Under the pieces are notes generated by a model, which saw nothing but the letters and a program-made list of their open reading frames with translations, ran no database searches and had not been told where the DNA came from. This document shows positions 8,382 to 17,294 of a stretch of DNA of 46,656 nt, one piece after another. The DNA comes from Anaerolineales bacterium. Its GTDB lineage: Bacteria; Chloroflexota; Anaerolineae; Anaerolineales; UBA11579. A program made the position numbers and the translations under genes. The stretch's first letter is position 1, and the number at the start of each line of letters is the position of its first letter. Where the stretch lies: positions 74,446 through 121,101 of the forward strand of contig JAHCII010000004.1 of assembly GCA_026129305.1 (NCBI GenBank), given 5' to 3'.

Positions 8382-9575
8382 ATGAAATCCCGCCGCTTCG
8401 CCTCTCTGATTCTGGCTCTTTTGCTCTCTGTGCTGGCTGTCCCGGCATCCGCCGCTCCTGCTGCCGATGCGCCCTTGTGCCTGCCGGAAACCTTCGCCTT
8501 CCAAGCACAAACTGACTGTCTGCCTTATGGCTCGGCGGCCTACCTGGCCCGTCTGGCAGAGATGGGTATTTCGCTGCCGCTCAAGCCACTTTCCGCCACG
8601 CTGGTTGACCAGTCGCTGAGCGAAAGCAATGTGAACTATGCCATCGTCAATACGATGAACGAAGCCGGCCAGGTGCTGCAGCGCCCCGTGTTTGCCAGTG
8701 CGGCGGACGCGGCCGCCAACAGCAACCCCACCAGCTTCGTTAAGGCCGGCAGCAGCCCGCACTATGTGGCCTACACCTCAATCCAGGACGGGGGCGGCGT
8801 GTACTTCACCGACCTGGGCTGGATGCGCCGTAGCGACCTTTCCCCTGTGCAGGTGCGCCGCTTTGCCATGGGGCTGGAGTTCAAGTCCACACCAGAACGC
8901 CCCTTTGGCTGGGTGCTGGAATTTGCCGGCGGCGAAACTGCGCCGTTCAACGCCTACACCGGTGCTGATCTGCGCGCCCCGCGCTCCGGCAGTACGTTTG
9001 CCGCCTACGACGTGATCGAAGTCTTTGATATTCAACAGGTGGGCGATCTCAAGTGGTACCTGGTCGGCCCGGACCTGTGGCTGAACTCGCTGCAAATGCG
9101 CCTGGTCTTCCCCAATACCCAAGCGCCGCAAGGGGTGGACAATGGCCGCTGGATCGAGATCAACCTTGACCAGCAGTCCCTTTCTGTCTACGAGAACTCT
9201 GAGCTGGTCTTTGCCACTCTGATCGCCACAGGGCTGGATGGGTTGTGGACCCGCCCCGGCGTGTTCCAAGTGTACGAGAAGCACGACAGCACGCCGATGA
9301 GCGGCGATTTCTCCGGCGGCGCCGGCGGCTACTATTACTTGGCCGAAGTGCCTTGGACCTTGTATTACGACCAGGCCCGCGCCATCCACGGCGCCTACTG
9401 GCGGCAAAAGCAGTTCTTCGGCTACCAGGGCTCCCACGGCTGCGTCAATCTCTCGCTGGGCGATGCCCACTGGGTCTACCAATGGGCGGATGTAGGCGAC
9501 TGGGTCTATGTCCACGACCCCTCCGGGCGCACGCCCACCGATGAGGAATTCGCCTACGGGGCGGGGGCGCCGTAG
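8382..9575 (+). CDS. L,D-transpeptidase (YkuD domain), exported
   Basis: 397 aa with a Sec signal peptide (about residues 1-25, cleavage near ASA-AP). The C-terminal YkuD domain has a strand region (WIEINLDQQSLSVYENSELV), the catalytic-site His in ARAIHGAYW, and the signature GSHGCVNLSLGDA with Cys354. L,D-transpeptidases form 3-3 crosslinks in peptidoglycan or attach proteins to it. The middle part (about residues 60-230) has no family I recognise and may be a substrate- or wall-binding domain. Start: ATG 8382, leaderless. A strong hairpin terminator follows. Confidence 0.9.
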   Translation: MKSRRFASLILALLLSVLAVPASAAPAADAPLCLPETFAFQAQTDCLPYGSAAYLARLAEMGISLPLKPLSATLVDQSLSESNVNYAIVNTMNEAGQVLQRPVFASAADAAANSNPTSFVKAGSSPHYVAYTSIQDGGGVYFTDLGWMRRSDLSPVQVRRFAMGLEFKSTPERPFGWVLEFAGGETAPFNAYTGADLRAPRSGSTFAAYDVIEVFDIQQVGDLKWYLVGPDLWLNSLQMRLVFPNTQAPQGVDNGRWIEINLDQQSLSVYENSELVFATLIATGLDGLWTRPGVFQVYEKHDSTPMSGDFSGGAGGYYYLAEVPWTLYYDQARAIHGAYWRQKQFFGYQGSHGCVNLSLGDAHWVYQWADVGDWVYVHDPSGRTPTDEEFAYGAGAP

Positions 9576-9622
9576 ATCGCTTCGGCGACCCTGGTTTTTG
9601 CGGGGTCTTCTCGCAATGACCT

Positions 9623-9649
9623 AAAACAGCGGCCTCAGGCCGCTGTTTT
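9623..9649. terminator. Intrinsic terminator, bidirectional shape
   Basis: A 12-bp perfect stem (AAAACAGCGGCC 9623-9634, loop TCA, complement 9638-9649) ends in TTTT on the plus strand. It separates the L,D-transpeptidase gene from the Fe-S oxidoreductase operon. Confidence 0.8.
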
Positions 9650-9681
9650 CGTCTATGGTAAACTCGATTTTAAACCCCGCC

Positions 9682-11694
9682 ATGCTGACCTTAATTGAAA
9701 AAATCGTCTTTGTTTTGGCGGCCCTCACCACCCTGGCGCTGGTGGCTCGGGCTGTGCAGCGCATTGTGCGCATCATCGGCCGCGGCCACGGCAAACCGGA
9801 CTGGAAACTGATCCCTAAGCGCCTGCTGGAAGTGGGCGTCAAGACCGTGGCGCTCACTCCCACCTGGCGTAAACGCCTGCTGGCCAGCCTGCTGCACGCC
9901 ATGGTGGTCTGGGCCTTCATGTTCTACCTGCTGGTCAACATTGGCGACGTCCTGGAAGCTTTTGTCCCTAACTTCGTTTTCTTGGGAGAAGGTGGACTGG
10001 GCAACGTGTACCGCCTGTTGGCGGATGGGCTGACCGTGACCGGCATCGCCGGCATGCTTGCTTTGCTGGCCCGCCGCTTTGTGCTGCGCACCCCGGCCCT
10101 GCGTATCCGTGAGAGCACGCTGGTGCACCCCAAGGCGCGTCAAGGCATCGCTCGTGATTCGCTGATCGTGGGCTTGTTCATCGTATTGCACTTGGGCGGC
10201 CGCCTGCTGGCGGCCAGCTTTAAGCTGGCCCTGCACGGCGCCGACCCCTGGCAGCCGCTGGCTAGCGCCGCGGCGGGGCTGTGGGCCGGCTGGTCGCCGG
10301 CCGCGCTGGTGGTGGGCGAGCATGTCGGCTTTTGGCTGGCCATCGGCCTGATCATGGCCTTCTTCCCGTATTTCCTGTATTCCAAGCACATCCACATTTT
10401 CATGGCTCCGCTGAATTTCCTGCTGCGCCCCGAACGTCCCTCGCCCGGCCAGCTGGAGAAACTCAACTTCGACGACCCGTCTATTGAGCAGTTCGGGGCC
10501 GCCCGCCTGGAAGACTTTGCCTGGCACCAGATCATGGATGCCTATGCCTGCATCATGTGCAATCGCTGTCAGGATGCCTGCCCGGCCTACACTACCGGCA
10601 AGGTGCTTTCCCCGGCGGCGCTGGAGGTCAACAAGCGCTACTTTATCAATGAAGAAGGCGCTCGCTTGGCCAACGGTGAGGCCAGCACCAAGACCCTGCT
10701 GGAATTTGCGATCACCGAAGAAGCCGTGCTGGCCTGCACCGCCTGCGGGGCCTGCACCGACATTTGCCCGGTGGGCAATGACCCGATGCGCGACATCATG
10801 GACATCCGCCGTAGCATGGTGCTGATGGAGAACAAAGCCCCCGAACCCTGGCAGGTGGCTTTCCGCGGCATGGAACGCAGCGTTAACCCATGGAACGTGC
10901 CGCCCAGCGAGCGCATGAAGTGGGCCGAAGGCTTGAATGTGCCTACCGTGGAGCAGAATGCTGAGCCCGAATTGCTGTGGTGGGTAGGCTGTGCCCCCTC
11001 CACCGATGCGCGCGCCCAGAAGACGGCCCAGGCCATGGTGCAGATCCTGGAAGCCGCCGGCGTCAGCTACGCCGTGCTGGGCAACCAGGAACAATGCACT
11101 GGTGATTCAGCCCGCCGCGCCGGCAACGAGTTCCTGTTCAATGAGCTGGCCAACGCCAACGTAGAGATGCTGAACGCGGTGGCGCCCAAGCGCATCCTGA
11201 CCACCTGCCCGCACTGCCTGCACACCCTGGCCAATGAGTACCCGCAGTTCGGCGGCCATTATGAGGTGGTGCACCACACTGAATTCATTGATGAGCTGAT
11301 CAAAAATGGCCGGCTTGAAGTTAAAGCCGGCCCTGCCACCCAAATGGCCCTGCACGACCCCTGCTACCTGGGCCGCCAGAACGGCGTGGTGGTGGAGCCG
11401 CGCAACGTATTGAATGCCGTGGATGTGGATCTGGTTGAGATGGTCAAGCACGGCAAGCAGTCCTTCTGCTGCGGCGCCGGCGGCGCCCAGATGTGGAAGG
11501 AAGAAGAGCACGGCACCAGCCGGGTGAGCAGTGAGCGCATCCGCCAGGCTCAAGAGGTCGGCGCCCAAACCCTGGCCGTCGGCTGCCCCTTCTGCATGGT
11601 GATGCTGAGCGACGCGGCCAAGGCCGAGGCGCCCAACTTGCTGGTGCGTGACGTGGTCGAAATTATTGCCGACGGACTGTTTGAGAAGAGCTAA
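9682..11694 (+). CDS. Membrane-bound haem/Fe-S oxidoreductase with two CCG domains (HdrD/EtfQO-like)
   Basis: 670 aa from ATG 9682. The frame opens at 9655, but a possible -10 (TAAACT, 9659-9664) overlaps that part. Order of domains: five or so membrane helices with His residues (LLHAMVVW, VLHLGGRLL, GEHVGFW, YSKHIHIF) like the NarI-type cytochrome b domain; two 4Fe-4S motifs (CIMCNRCQDACP and CTACGACTDICP); then two Cys-rich CCG domains, the second with SFCCGAGGAQMW and GCPFCMVML. Such proteins pass electrons between a soluble donor, often ETF, and the menaquinone pool. It is the first gene of an operon with E2 and E3, which suggests a link to acyl-CoA or 2-oxoacid oxidation. Confidence 0.85.
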   Translation: MLTLIEKIVFVLAALTTLALVARAVQRIVRIIGRGHGKPDWKLIPKRLLEVGVKTVALTPTWRKRLLASLLHAMVVWAFMFYLLVNIGDVLEAFVPNFVFLGEGGLGNVYRLLADGLTVTGIAGMLALLARRFVLRTPALRIRESTLVHPKARQGIARDSLIVGLFIVLHLGGRLLAASFKLALHGADPWQPLASAAAGLWAGWSPAALVVGEHVGFWLAIGLIMAFFPYFLYSKHIHIFMAPLNFLLRPERPSPGQLEKLNFDDPSIEQFGAARLEDFAWHQIMDAYACIMCNRCQDACPAYTTGKVLSPAALEVNKRYFINEEGARLANGEASTKTLLEFAITEEAVLACTACGACTDICPVGNDPMRDIMDIRRSMVLMENKAPEPWQVAFRGMERSVNPWNVPPSERMKWAEGLNVPTVEQNAEPELLWWVGCAPSTDARAQKTAQAMVQILEAAGVSYAVLGNQEQCTGDSARRAGNEFLFNELANANVEMLNAVAPKRILTTCPHCLHTLANEYPQFGGHYEVVHHTEFIDELIKNGRLEVKAGPATQMALHDPCYLGRQNGVVVEPRNVLNAVDVDLVEMVKHGKQSFCCGAGGAQMWKEEEHGTSRVSSERIRQAQEVGAQTLAVGCPFCMVMLSDAAKAEAPNLLVRDVVEIIADGLFEKS

Positions 11695-11708
11695 CCGGAG
11701 GGTGATGC

Positions 11709-13166
11709 ATGGCTGTTAAAGTGACCCTGCCGCAGATGGGCGAAGGCGTGATCGAAGCTACGGTAACCCGCTGGCTCAAACGCGAGGGCGACGAAGTTAA
11801 GGAATACGACCCGTTGGTGGAAGTCAACACCGACAAGGTGGACACGGAGATTCCCAGCCCGGTCAGCGGCACGGTTCTGAAGGTGGTGGTGGACGAAGGC
11901 GCCACTGCTCCGGTGAATGCTGTGCTGGCCTGGATCGGCCAACCGGGCGAAGCGCTGGAGGGCGGCGAGGCTCCGGCCCCGGCGGCCAAAGCGCCGCCAG
12001 CCGCCGAGCCTAAAGCGGCAGCAACTCCATTTCCCACCCCCCTGCCTGCTGCGTCCGTCCCGCAGCCCATCCCGGCGGCCACGGCGCACAGCGGCGGCCA
12101 GGCGCCGATTTCCCCGCTGGTGGCGCGCATCGCCGCCGAGCATGGCCTGGATTTGGCGGGCCTGCGCGGCAGCGGCCGCGGCGGACGCATCACCAAAGCC
12201 GATGTGCTGGCCTATGCGGCTGGTGCACCCCTGGCCGCCGGCAATGGTTCAGCCACCTTACCTAAATTTGACGGCCAGAACATGGCCACTTTCTTGTCCC
12301 CAGTGGTCAAGAAGCTGGCCGTTGAGCATAACTTGGATGTGACTCGCATCCCCGGCAGTGGCCAGGGCGGCCGGGTGACCAAAGCTGATGTCGAAGCCGC
12401 CATTGCCGGGGGCGCGGCCATCCGTCGCCCGGCGGCAGTCACCCCAACAACTGCGGCTCCATTCCCGCCCGCCTTCCCGGATGCGCTGCCCGGCAGCGTC
12501 ATGAAACTCAACCCGGTGCGCAAGGCCATCGCCGAGCACATGGTGCGCAGCAAGCACACCTCGCCGCACGTCACCACCGTAATGGAAGCCGACATGAGCA
12601 CGGTAACGGCTCACCGGGCCGCCAATAAGGCGGCCTTCGCCCAGCAGGGCGTCAACCTGACCTTCACTGCCTATCTGGTCGCCGCCATCGCCGCCGCCAG
12701 CAAGGCTTATCCGATCGTCAATTCCTCCTGGACAGACGAGGGCATCGCTGTGCACGGCCAGATCAACGTGGGCGTGGCCACCGCGCTGGAGCCGGACGGG
12801 CTGATCGTGCCCGTGATCAAGAACGCCGGCGCACTAACCCTGCTGCAAACTGCCCAGGCAGTCAACGATCTTTCCGGTCGGGCGCGCGGCAAGCAGCTCA
12901 AGACCGACGAGGTCAAGGACGGCACGATCACCCTGACCAACCACGGCACCAGCGGCTCGCTGTTCGCCACGCCGATCATCAACCAGCCGCAGTGCGCTAT
13001 CATTGGCACCGGCGCCATCGAGAAGCGCGTCAAGGTGATTCACGACGCCATCGCCATCCGGCCGATGATGTACATCAGCTTGACCTTTGACCACCGCATT
13101 CTGGACGGCGCGGTGGCGGACTATTTCCTAGGCACGTTCAAATACACGCTGGAGAACTGGGCCTAG
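11709..13166 (+). CDS. 2-oxoacid dehydrogenase E2 (dihydrolipoamide acyltransferase) with two E3-binding domains
   Basis: 485 aa, good Shine-Dalgarno (GGAGGGTGATGC) before ATG 11709. Residues 1-78 form one lipoyl domain with the lipoylated Lys43 in NTDKVDTEIPS. A Pro/Ala linker follows. Two peripheral-subunit-binding domains come next, at about 134-170 (SPLVARIAAEHGLDLAGLRG) and 196-233 (SPVVKKLAVEHNLDVTRIPG), each ending in (K)ADV. The catalytic domain (about 255-485) ends with the acyltransferase motif DHRILDGA. It carries acyl groups from E1 to CoA. Two binding domains are unusual, since most E2s have one. No E1 gene is in the window. Confidence 0.93.
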   Translation: MAVKVTLPQMGEGVIEATVTRWLKREGDEVKEYDPLVEVNTDKVDTEIPSPVSGTVLKVVVDEGATAPVNAVLAWIGQPGEALEGGEAPAPAAKAPPAAEPKAAATPFPTPLPAASVPQPIPAATAHSGGQAPISPLVARIAAEHGLDLAGLRGSGRGGRITKADVLAYAAGAPLAAGNGSATLPKFDGQNMATFLSPVVKKLAVEHNLDVTRIPGSGQGGRVTKADVEAAIAGGAAIRRPAAVTPTTAAPFPPAFPDALPGSVMKLNPVRKAIAEHMVRSKHTSPHVTTVMEADMSTVTAHRAANKAAFAQQGVNLTFTAYLVAAIAAASKAYPIVNSSWTDEGIAVHGQINVGVATALEPDGLIVPVIKNAGALTLLQTAQAVNDLSGRARGKQLKTDEVKDGTITLTNHGTSGSLFATPIINQPQCAIIGTGAIEKRVKVIHDAIAIRPMMYISLTFDHRILDGAVADYFLGTFKYTLENWA

Positions 13167-13196
13167 ACGGCCCTGGGAATACAAAGAGGATAAGAC

Positions 13197-14594
13197 ATGG
13201 CAAATTACGATGTGATTGTGATCGGGGCTGGCCCCGGCGGTTATGTGGCCGCCATCCGCGCCGCCCAGTTGGGTAAGAAAGTCGCCATCGTGGATAAGGA
13301 ATTCCTCGGTGGCATTTGTTTGAACGTAGGCTGTATTCCCTCCAAGGCGCTGCTCAAGAACGCCGAAGTGGCGCATACCCTGCGCACCAAGGGCGAGGAG
13401 TTCGGCTTCAGCTTCACCAACCTCAAGGTGGATTATGGCGCGGCGGTCAAACGCAGCCGCCAGGTCTCTGAACGCCTGGTCAAAGGCATCGACTTCTTGA
13501 TGAAGAAGAACAAGATCGATGTGATTTGGGGCACGGCCAAGCTGACCGCCAAGGACACGGTGGAAGTGACCCCCAAGAAGGGCGCCGCTGAAAGCCACAA
13601 GGCCAAAGATATTGTGATCGCCACCGGGGCCACGGCCATGAACGTGCCCGGAGTCGAGGCGGACGGCAAACAAATCTTGACCTATTGGCCGGCCATCTTG
13701 CAGGAAACCCTGCCCAAATCCGTCGTGATCGTCGGCGGCGGCGCCATCGGCCTGGAGTTTGCCACGGTGTGGAGCGCCTATGGCAGTCAAGTCACCCTGG
13801 TGGAGATGCTGGACCGCATCGCTCCCCTGGAAGACGAAGAAGTCAGCAAAGAGCTGGCCAAGGCCATGACCAAGAATGGCATCAATGTCAAAACCAGCAC
13901 CAAACTGGAGAAGGTCGAGAAGACCAAATCCAAGGTCAAAGTCACTGTTTCAGGCAAGGACGGCCAGGAAACCATTGAGGCTGAGCAGATCCTGCTGGCG
14001 ATTGGCTTCCGCCCCAACACGGCTGACTTGGGACTCGACGTGGTCGGCGTCAAGCTGGGCCAGCGCGGCGAGATCCTGATCGACGAGCGCATGGCCACCA
14101 ACGTGGCCGGCATCTGGGCCGTGGGCGATGTGACCGCCAAGCTGATGCTGGCCCATGTCGGTTCCGCCATGGGCATCATCTGCGCCGAGAACATCGCCGG
14201 CGTGGAAACCGTCACCCTGGACTATCGCATGATGCCGCGGGCGACTTATTGCCATCCACAGGTGGCCTCCTTCGGCTTCACCGAGGCGCAGGCCAAAGAA
14301 GCCGGCTACGAGGTCAAGGTCTCCAAGTTCAACTTCCAGGCGAACGGCAAGGCGCTGGGTTTGGCGGACTACGGCGGCTGGGTCAAGCTGGTCACCGATG
14401 CCCGTTACGGCGAGATCCTGGGCGCCCACATGATCGGCCCCGAGGTCACCGAACTGCTGCCGGAGCTGACGATCGCCCAGATGGCCGAGCTGACCGCCGC
14501 CGAGATCGCCCGCAACGTGCATGCCCACCCCAGCCTCTCGGAAGTGCTGATGGAAGTGGCCCACGCCGCGGAAGGCGAAGCCATCCACATGTAA
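13197..14594 (+). CDS. lpdA: Dihydrolipoyl dehydrogenase (E3)
   Basis: 465 aa, normal length. FAD-binding motif VIGAGPGGYVAAIRAAQLG, redox-active disulfide C41-LNVG-C46, NAD-binding VVIVGGGAIGLEFATVW, the second FAD motif IWAVGDVTAKLMLAHVG, and the C-terminal catalytic base motif HAHPSLSEV are all present. It reoxidises the dihydrolipoyl group on E2 with NAD+. Start: ATG 13197 with AGAGGA upstream. It closes the operon that begins with the Fe-S oxidoreductase and is followed by a strong terminator. Confidence 0.96.
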   Translation: MANYDVIVIGAGPGGYVAAIRAAQLGKKVAIVDKEFLGGICLNVGCIPSKALLKNAEVAHTLRTKGEEFGFSFTNLKVDYGAAVKRSRQVSERLVKGIDFLMKKNKIDVIWGTAKLTAKDTVEVTPKKGAAESHKAKDIVIATGATAMNVPGVEADGKQILTYWPAILQETLPKSVVIVGGGAIGLEFATVWSAYGSQVTLVEMLDRIAPLEDEEVSKELAKAMTKNGINVKTSTKLEKVEKTKSKVKVTVSGKDGQETIEAEQILLAIGFRPNTADLGLDVVGVKLGQRGEILIDERMATNVAGIWAVGDVTAKLMLAHVGSAMGIICAENIAGVETVTLDYRMMPRATYCHPQVASFGFTEAQAKEAGYEVKVSKFNFQANGKALGLADYGGWVKLVTDARYGEILGAHMIGPEVTELLPELTIAQMAELTAAEIARNVHAHPSLSEVLMEVAHAAEGEAIHM

Positions 14595-14597
14595 TTC

Positions 14598-14626
14598 AAA
14601 ACGGGCCGCAAGGCCCGTTTTGCTTT
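14598..14626 (+). terminator. Intrinsic terminator after lpdA
   Basis: A 10-bp perfect stem (AAAACGGGCC 14598-14607, loop GCAA, GGCCCGTTTT 14612-14621) is followed by GCTTTT. Confidence 0.88.
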
Positions 14627-14736
14627 TAAAGGCGTCTTAACGATGCGTATGATTCCTGTAACCCAATAACGATTCCCCTCGTATAAGGGTTAACATTGTT
14701 GCTGTACTTATTGGTGACAGAGGAGAGTTAAATTAA

Positions 14737-15306
14737 ATGATCGAAATTTTGACCAACATTGGCACCGCTTTTGGCCTGTCGTCTTCGGCAGGCCTGAATG
14801 CGTATTTGCCGCTGTTGATTGTGGCGCTGACCGCCAAATACACCACTCTGATCAAGCTCAACCAGCCCTGGGATCTGATGACCAACTGGTGGGTGATCGG
14901 TGTGTTGGCGGTTTTGGTGGTGATCGAGATCACGGTCGACAAGATCCCGGCCGTGGACACGGTCAACGATGTGTTGCAGTCGGTCGGTCGCCCGGCGGCT
15001 GGCGCCATTCTGTTCGCCTCCAGTTCCGGCGCGGTCGGTGAACTGCACCCCATCCTGGCCCTGATCGCCGGCTTGTTCCTGGCGGGCGGTGTACATGCGG
15101 TCAAGACTGCGGCACGCCCAGCCGTCACCGCCAGCACCCTGGGCACGGGCAACTGGCTTGTCAGCCTGGTGGAAGATGTCGTCGTGCTGGTTTCAGCCAT
15201 CCTGGCCATCCTGGTGCCGCTGGTCATCGTGTTGCTGGTGATCTTCATGTTCCTGGCTTTCCTGTGGTGGAAGAACCGCCCATTCAAGCCGCAAGCCACA
15301 GCTTAA
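14737..15306 (+). CDS. DUF4126 membrane protein
   Basis: 189 aa with about five predicted membrane helices. It shows the DUF4126 pattern: SSSAGLNAYLPLLIVALTAKY near the N-terminus, a central DKIPAVDTVNDVLQ (the conserved D-K-x-P-x-x-D turn) and two C-terminal helices. The function of the family is unknown. Start: ATG 14737 with AGGAGAG 8 nt upstream. The 105-nt gap before it holds a possible -10 (TATAAG, 14682-14687), which would give a leader of about 43 nt. It is a single-gene unit with terminators on both sides. Confidence 0.88.
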   Translation: MIEILTNIGTAFGLSSSAGLNAYLPLLIVALTAKYTTLIKLNQPWDLMTNWWVIGVLAVLVVIEITVDKIPAVDTVNDVLQSVGRPAAGAILFASSSGAVGELHPILALIAGLFLAGGVHAVKTAARPAVTASTLGTGNWLVSLVEDVVVLVSAILAILVPLVIVLLVIFMFLAFLWWKNRPFKPQATA

Positions 15307-15326
15307 CCTTTGCATAGGTAGACAAT

Positions 15327-15360
15327 AAAAGGCGGGCCTATGGCCCGCCTTTTTGTTTTT
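15327..15360 (+). terminator. Intrinsic terminator after DUF4126 gene
   Basis: The stem is AAAAGGCGGGCC at 15327-15338 with a TAT loop, and GGCCCGCCTTTTT at 15342-15353, then more T residues. Confidence 0.9.
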
Positions 15361-15425
15361 AACCTGCACTCACCCAAGCGGATAATGCCCGCTCGTCTGA
15401 TGCGTTGTCTTGAATGGAGGTATGT

Positions 15426-15632
15426 ATGCCTTATAAGACGATCGCGCAATTGCCCAAGGGAGTGAAAGACAACCTGCCCAAGCATGCCAAGCGCATCTAT
15501 AAAGAAGCTTACAACTCCGCCTGGGAGCAGTACGACCAGGATGAAGAGCGCGCTCACCGCGTGGCCTGGTCGGCGGTTAAGAAGGCCGGCTATCAGAAGG
15601 ACGCGGATGGTGATTGGAAGAAGCTGGACTAA
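15426..15632 (+). CDS. ChaB-family protein
   Basis: 68 aa. The frame reaches 15414, but ATG 15426 follows GGAGG (15416-15420) by 5 nt and gives the family N-terminus MPYKTIAQLPKGVKDNLPKH. The rest (KRIYKEAYNSAWEQY ... AHRVAWSAVKKAGYQKD) is the typical ChaB alpha-helical domain, first described as a putative cation-transport regulator in E. coli, though its real role is unclear. Its last bases overlap the stop of the convergent minus-strand gene by 4 nt. Confidence 0.88.
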   Translation: MPYKTIAQLPKGVKDNLPKHAKRIYKEAYNSAWEQYDQDEERAHRVAWSAVKKAGYQKDADGDWKKLD

Positions 15633-16156
15633 CGTCCGGCTGGCGGCAAGCGCAGGCTGCGACCGGAATTGGGGCCGGGGAATGAGCCGCTGACGCTGAT
15701 ATTGCTGGTGCGCAAGTCTTCCAGCAGCTGTGCGGCATTCCGCCGCGCAGCTGCCTCTTCTGGGCGGGGCTTGCTGACCGGCTTGGCTCGATACACCTCA
15801 ACCACGCCCTTGCCTTGCAGGGCCAGCACGCAAACCGCGCGCATGTAATAGCGGTTGAACTCGCCTTCGGCGATGGTTTGGGCGGCCGTGTGCGGCACTT
15901 TGGCCGTGATCAGCTCGCCGCCCGGCAGCCTGCGTTCTTCGTGACTGCGCAGCAGCCCACTGCCCGCCAGCGCCTCAGTGAAGCTTTCCGGCGTGCCCTC
16001 TTGCAGCGCGGCGCGCAGCAAGCCGAGATAGCTTGGCACGGCCTCGTCCGCCAGCCGGGGGTCAAGGTATTCTCGTTGAGCAGCCAGGTCGTCGTCCAGT
16101 TCCGCCAGCATCAGGCGCCGGGTCTCGACGTCGAGATGCTCAAGCGTGAACGCCAC
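15629..16156 (-). CDS. Conserved-looking hypothetical protein at the end of the glycosyltransferase operon
   Basis: 175 aa. I choose GTG 16156 because GAGGAG lies 4 nt upstream, while the ATG at 16168 has no ribosome site. The N-terminus reads AFTLEHLDVETRRLMLAELD, followed by a core with GTPESFTEALAGSG and VPHTAAQTIAEGEFNRYYMRAV. The AAQTIAEGEFNRYYMRAVCV block looks strongly conserved in type, but I cannot name the family. The C-terminus is Pro/Arg rich. It overlaps the preceding glycosyltransferase gene by 17 nt, so it is probably co-translated, though a link to polysaccharide synthesis is only positional. Confidence 0.7.
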   Translation of the reverse strand: MAFTLEHLDVETRRLMLAELDDDLAAQREYLDPRLADEAVPSYLGLLRAALQEGTPESFTEALAGSGLLRSHEERRLPGGELITAKVPHTAAQTIAEGEFNRYYMRAVCVLALQGKGVVEVYRAKPVSKPRPEEAAARRNAAQLLEDLRTSNISVSGSFPGPNSGRSLRLPPAGR

Positions 16157-17294
16157 TGATCTCCTCATAAAACGCGCTTGCTCTCAGCATATTGGCTTGG
16201 TAGTCGGCGCGTTCCGCCACCAACTCCTGGTTGATCTCGGCCGCCTGCTGGCGCAGTGGGGCGTCCTTCAACCCGTGCAGCAGCGCGGCGGCCAGGGCCT
16301 GTGCATCCCCCGGGTCCACCAGCAGGCCATTGCGCCCGGGCTCGATCCATTCGCGGATCGAAGGCAGGTCGCCGCACACCGGCAGCAGGCCGCTGGCCAT
16401 GGCCTCCAGCAGGCTGTTGGGCGTGCCGTCGTGGGTGCTGGGCGAGGCCATCACGTGCGCAGCGCGATAAGTGTCTGCCAATTGGGTGGCGGAGAGCTGT
16501 GGCAAAAGATGCACACGCTCCGCCAACCCCAGGCGCTGTACCCAGCGCTCGGCCTCCGCTTCCCCCTGCATGCCGGGGCAATCAAAGTGCACGTCAGGCA
16601 GGGACGCCAATACCTGGGGAATGGCCTGGAAGAAGCTGTCATTACGCACATAGGCGCGGATGCCGCGCGGGTTGACCACGCGCAGTTCCCTAGGCGGCTT
16701 GGCAGCTGGATGGAAGATGTCGCTGCGCACGCCGCCGTTGCCGGGCAGCACCAACCAGGGCTTTTCGGGACTGAAGCCCCAGCCGCGAGCGCGCTGTTGG
16801 TCCAGGTGGGTGTCGCTGTGCAGAGCGGCGGCGGCCGCCAGCGCTTGGCGCGTGGCCGCCGCCAGCAATGGGCTGCTGCCTGCGTGCAGCGTGAAGTCGT
16901 TGCCCCATACCGAGATGAGCAGCGGCGAGCTGGCGGCCCTGGCGGCCAAAATGCCTTCGTAGGGGATACGCATGGCATGCACCAGGTCAGGCTGAATACG
17001 CCGGATGTGGGCGTCCAGCCGCTGGGCGGCTTTGCCCAGCGTGACCGGCGCTAGCCAGTTGCGCAGCCGCGCCCGCCAGGCGGCGGGCAGTGTGGCGCGC
17101 AGGCCGCGCCCGCCGGCGCTGTGCTTGGCCATCGCTCCGCTGAACGCTACGGGGATGACCTCAAAAGAGGCCAGCCCGGCCGGCGCCTCGCAGGGAAAGG
17201 TGCTCACCAGGTGCACTTCATGCCGGGGGATGAAGTAGTCCATCCAGCGCAGCGCGGTGGGGGAGCGGCCGTCTGCCACGAAGAGGATGCGCAT
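16140..17294 (-). CDS. Glycosyltransferase family 4
   Basis: 384 aa, GT-B fold. The N-terminus is MRILFVADGRSPTALRWMDYF, with an acceptor-side Rossmann domain including GILAARAASSPLLISVWGNDF. The C-terminal donor domain has the E-x7-E-type stretch SLLEAMASGLLPVCGDLPSIREWI and GLLVDPGDAQALA. It would transfer a sugar from a nucleotide donor to a surface glycan at the cytoplasmic membrane. It starts 1 base after the stop of the preceding glycosyltransferase gene and is the fourth gene of a five-gene minus-strand operon. Confidence 0.9.
   Translation of the reverse strand: MRILFVADGRSPTALRWMDYFIPRHEVHLVSTFPCEAPAGLASFEVIPVAFSGAMAKHSAGGRGLRATLPAAWRARLRNWLAPVTLGKAAQRLDAHIRRIQPDLVHAMRIPYEGILAARAASSPLLISVWGNDFTLHAGSSPLLAAATRQALAAAAALHSDTHLDQQRARGWGFSPEKPWLVLPGNGGVRSDIFHPAAKPPRELRVVNPRGIRAYVRNDSFFQAIPQVLASLPDVHFDCPGMQGEAEAERWVQRLGLAERVHLLPQLSATQLADTYRAAHVMASPSTHDGTPNSLLEAMASGLLPVCGDLPSIREWIEPGRNGLLVDPGDAQALAAALLHGLKDAPLRQQAAEINQELVAERADYQANMLRASAFYEEISGVHA

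Noticed and set aside
9691..11094. 467-codon minus-strand frame opposite the Fe-S oxidoreductase gene
   Set aside because: The plus strand encodes intact 4Fe-4S and CCG motifs; the antisense product is low-complexity His/Gln/Gly-rich and looks like a shadow.
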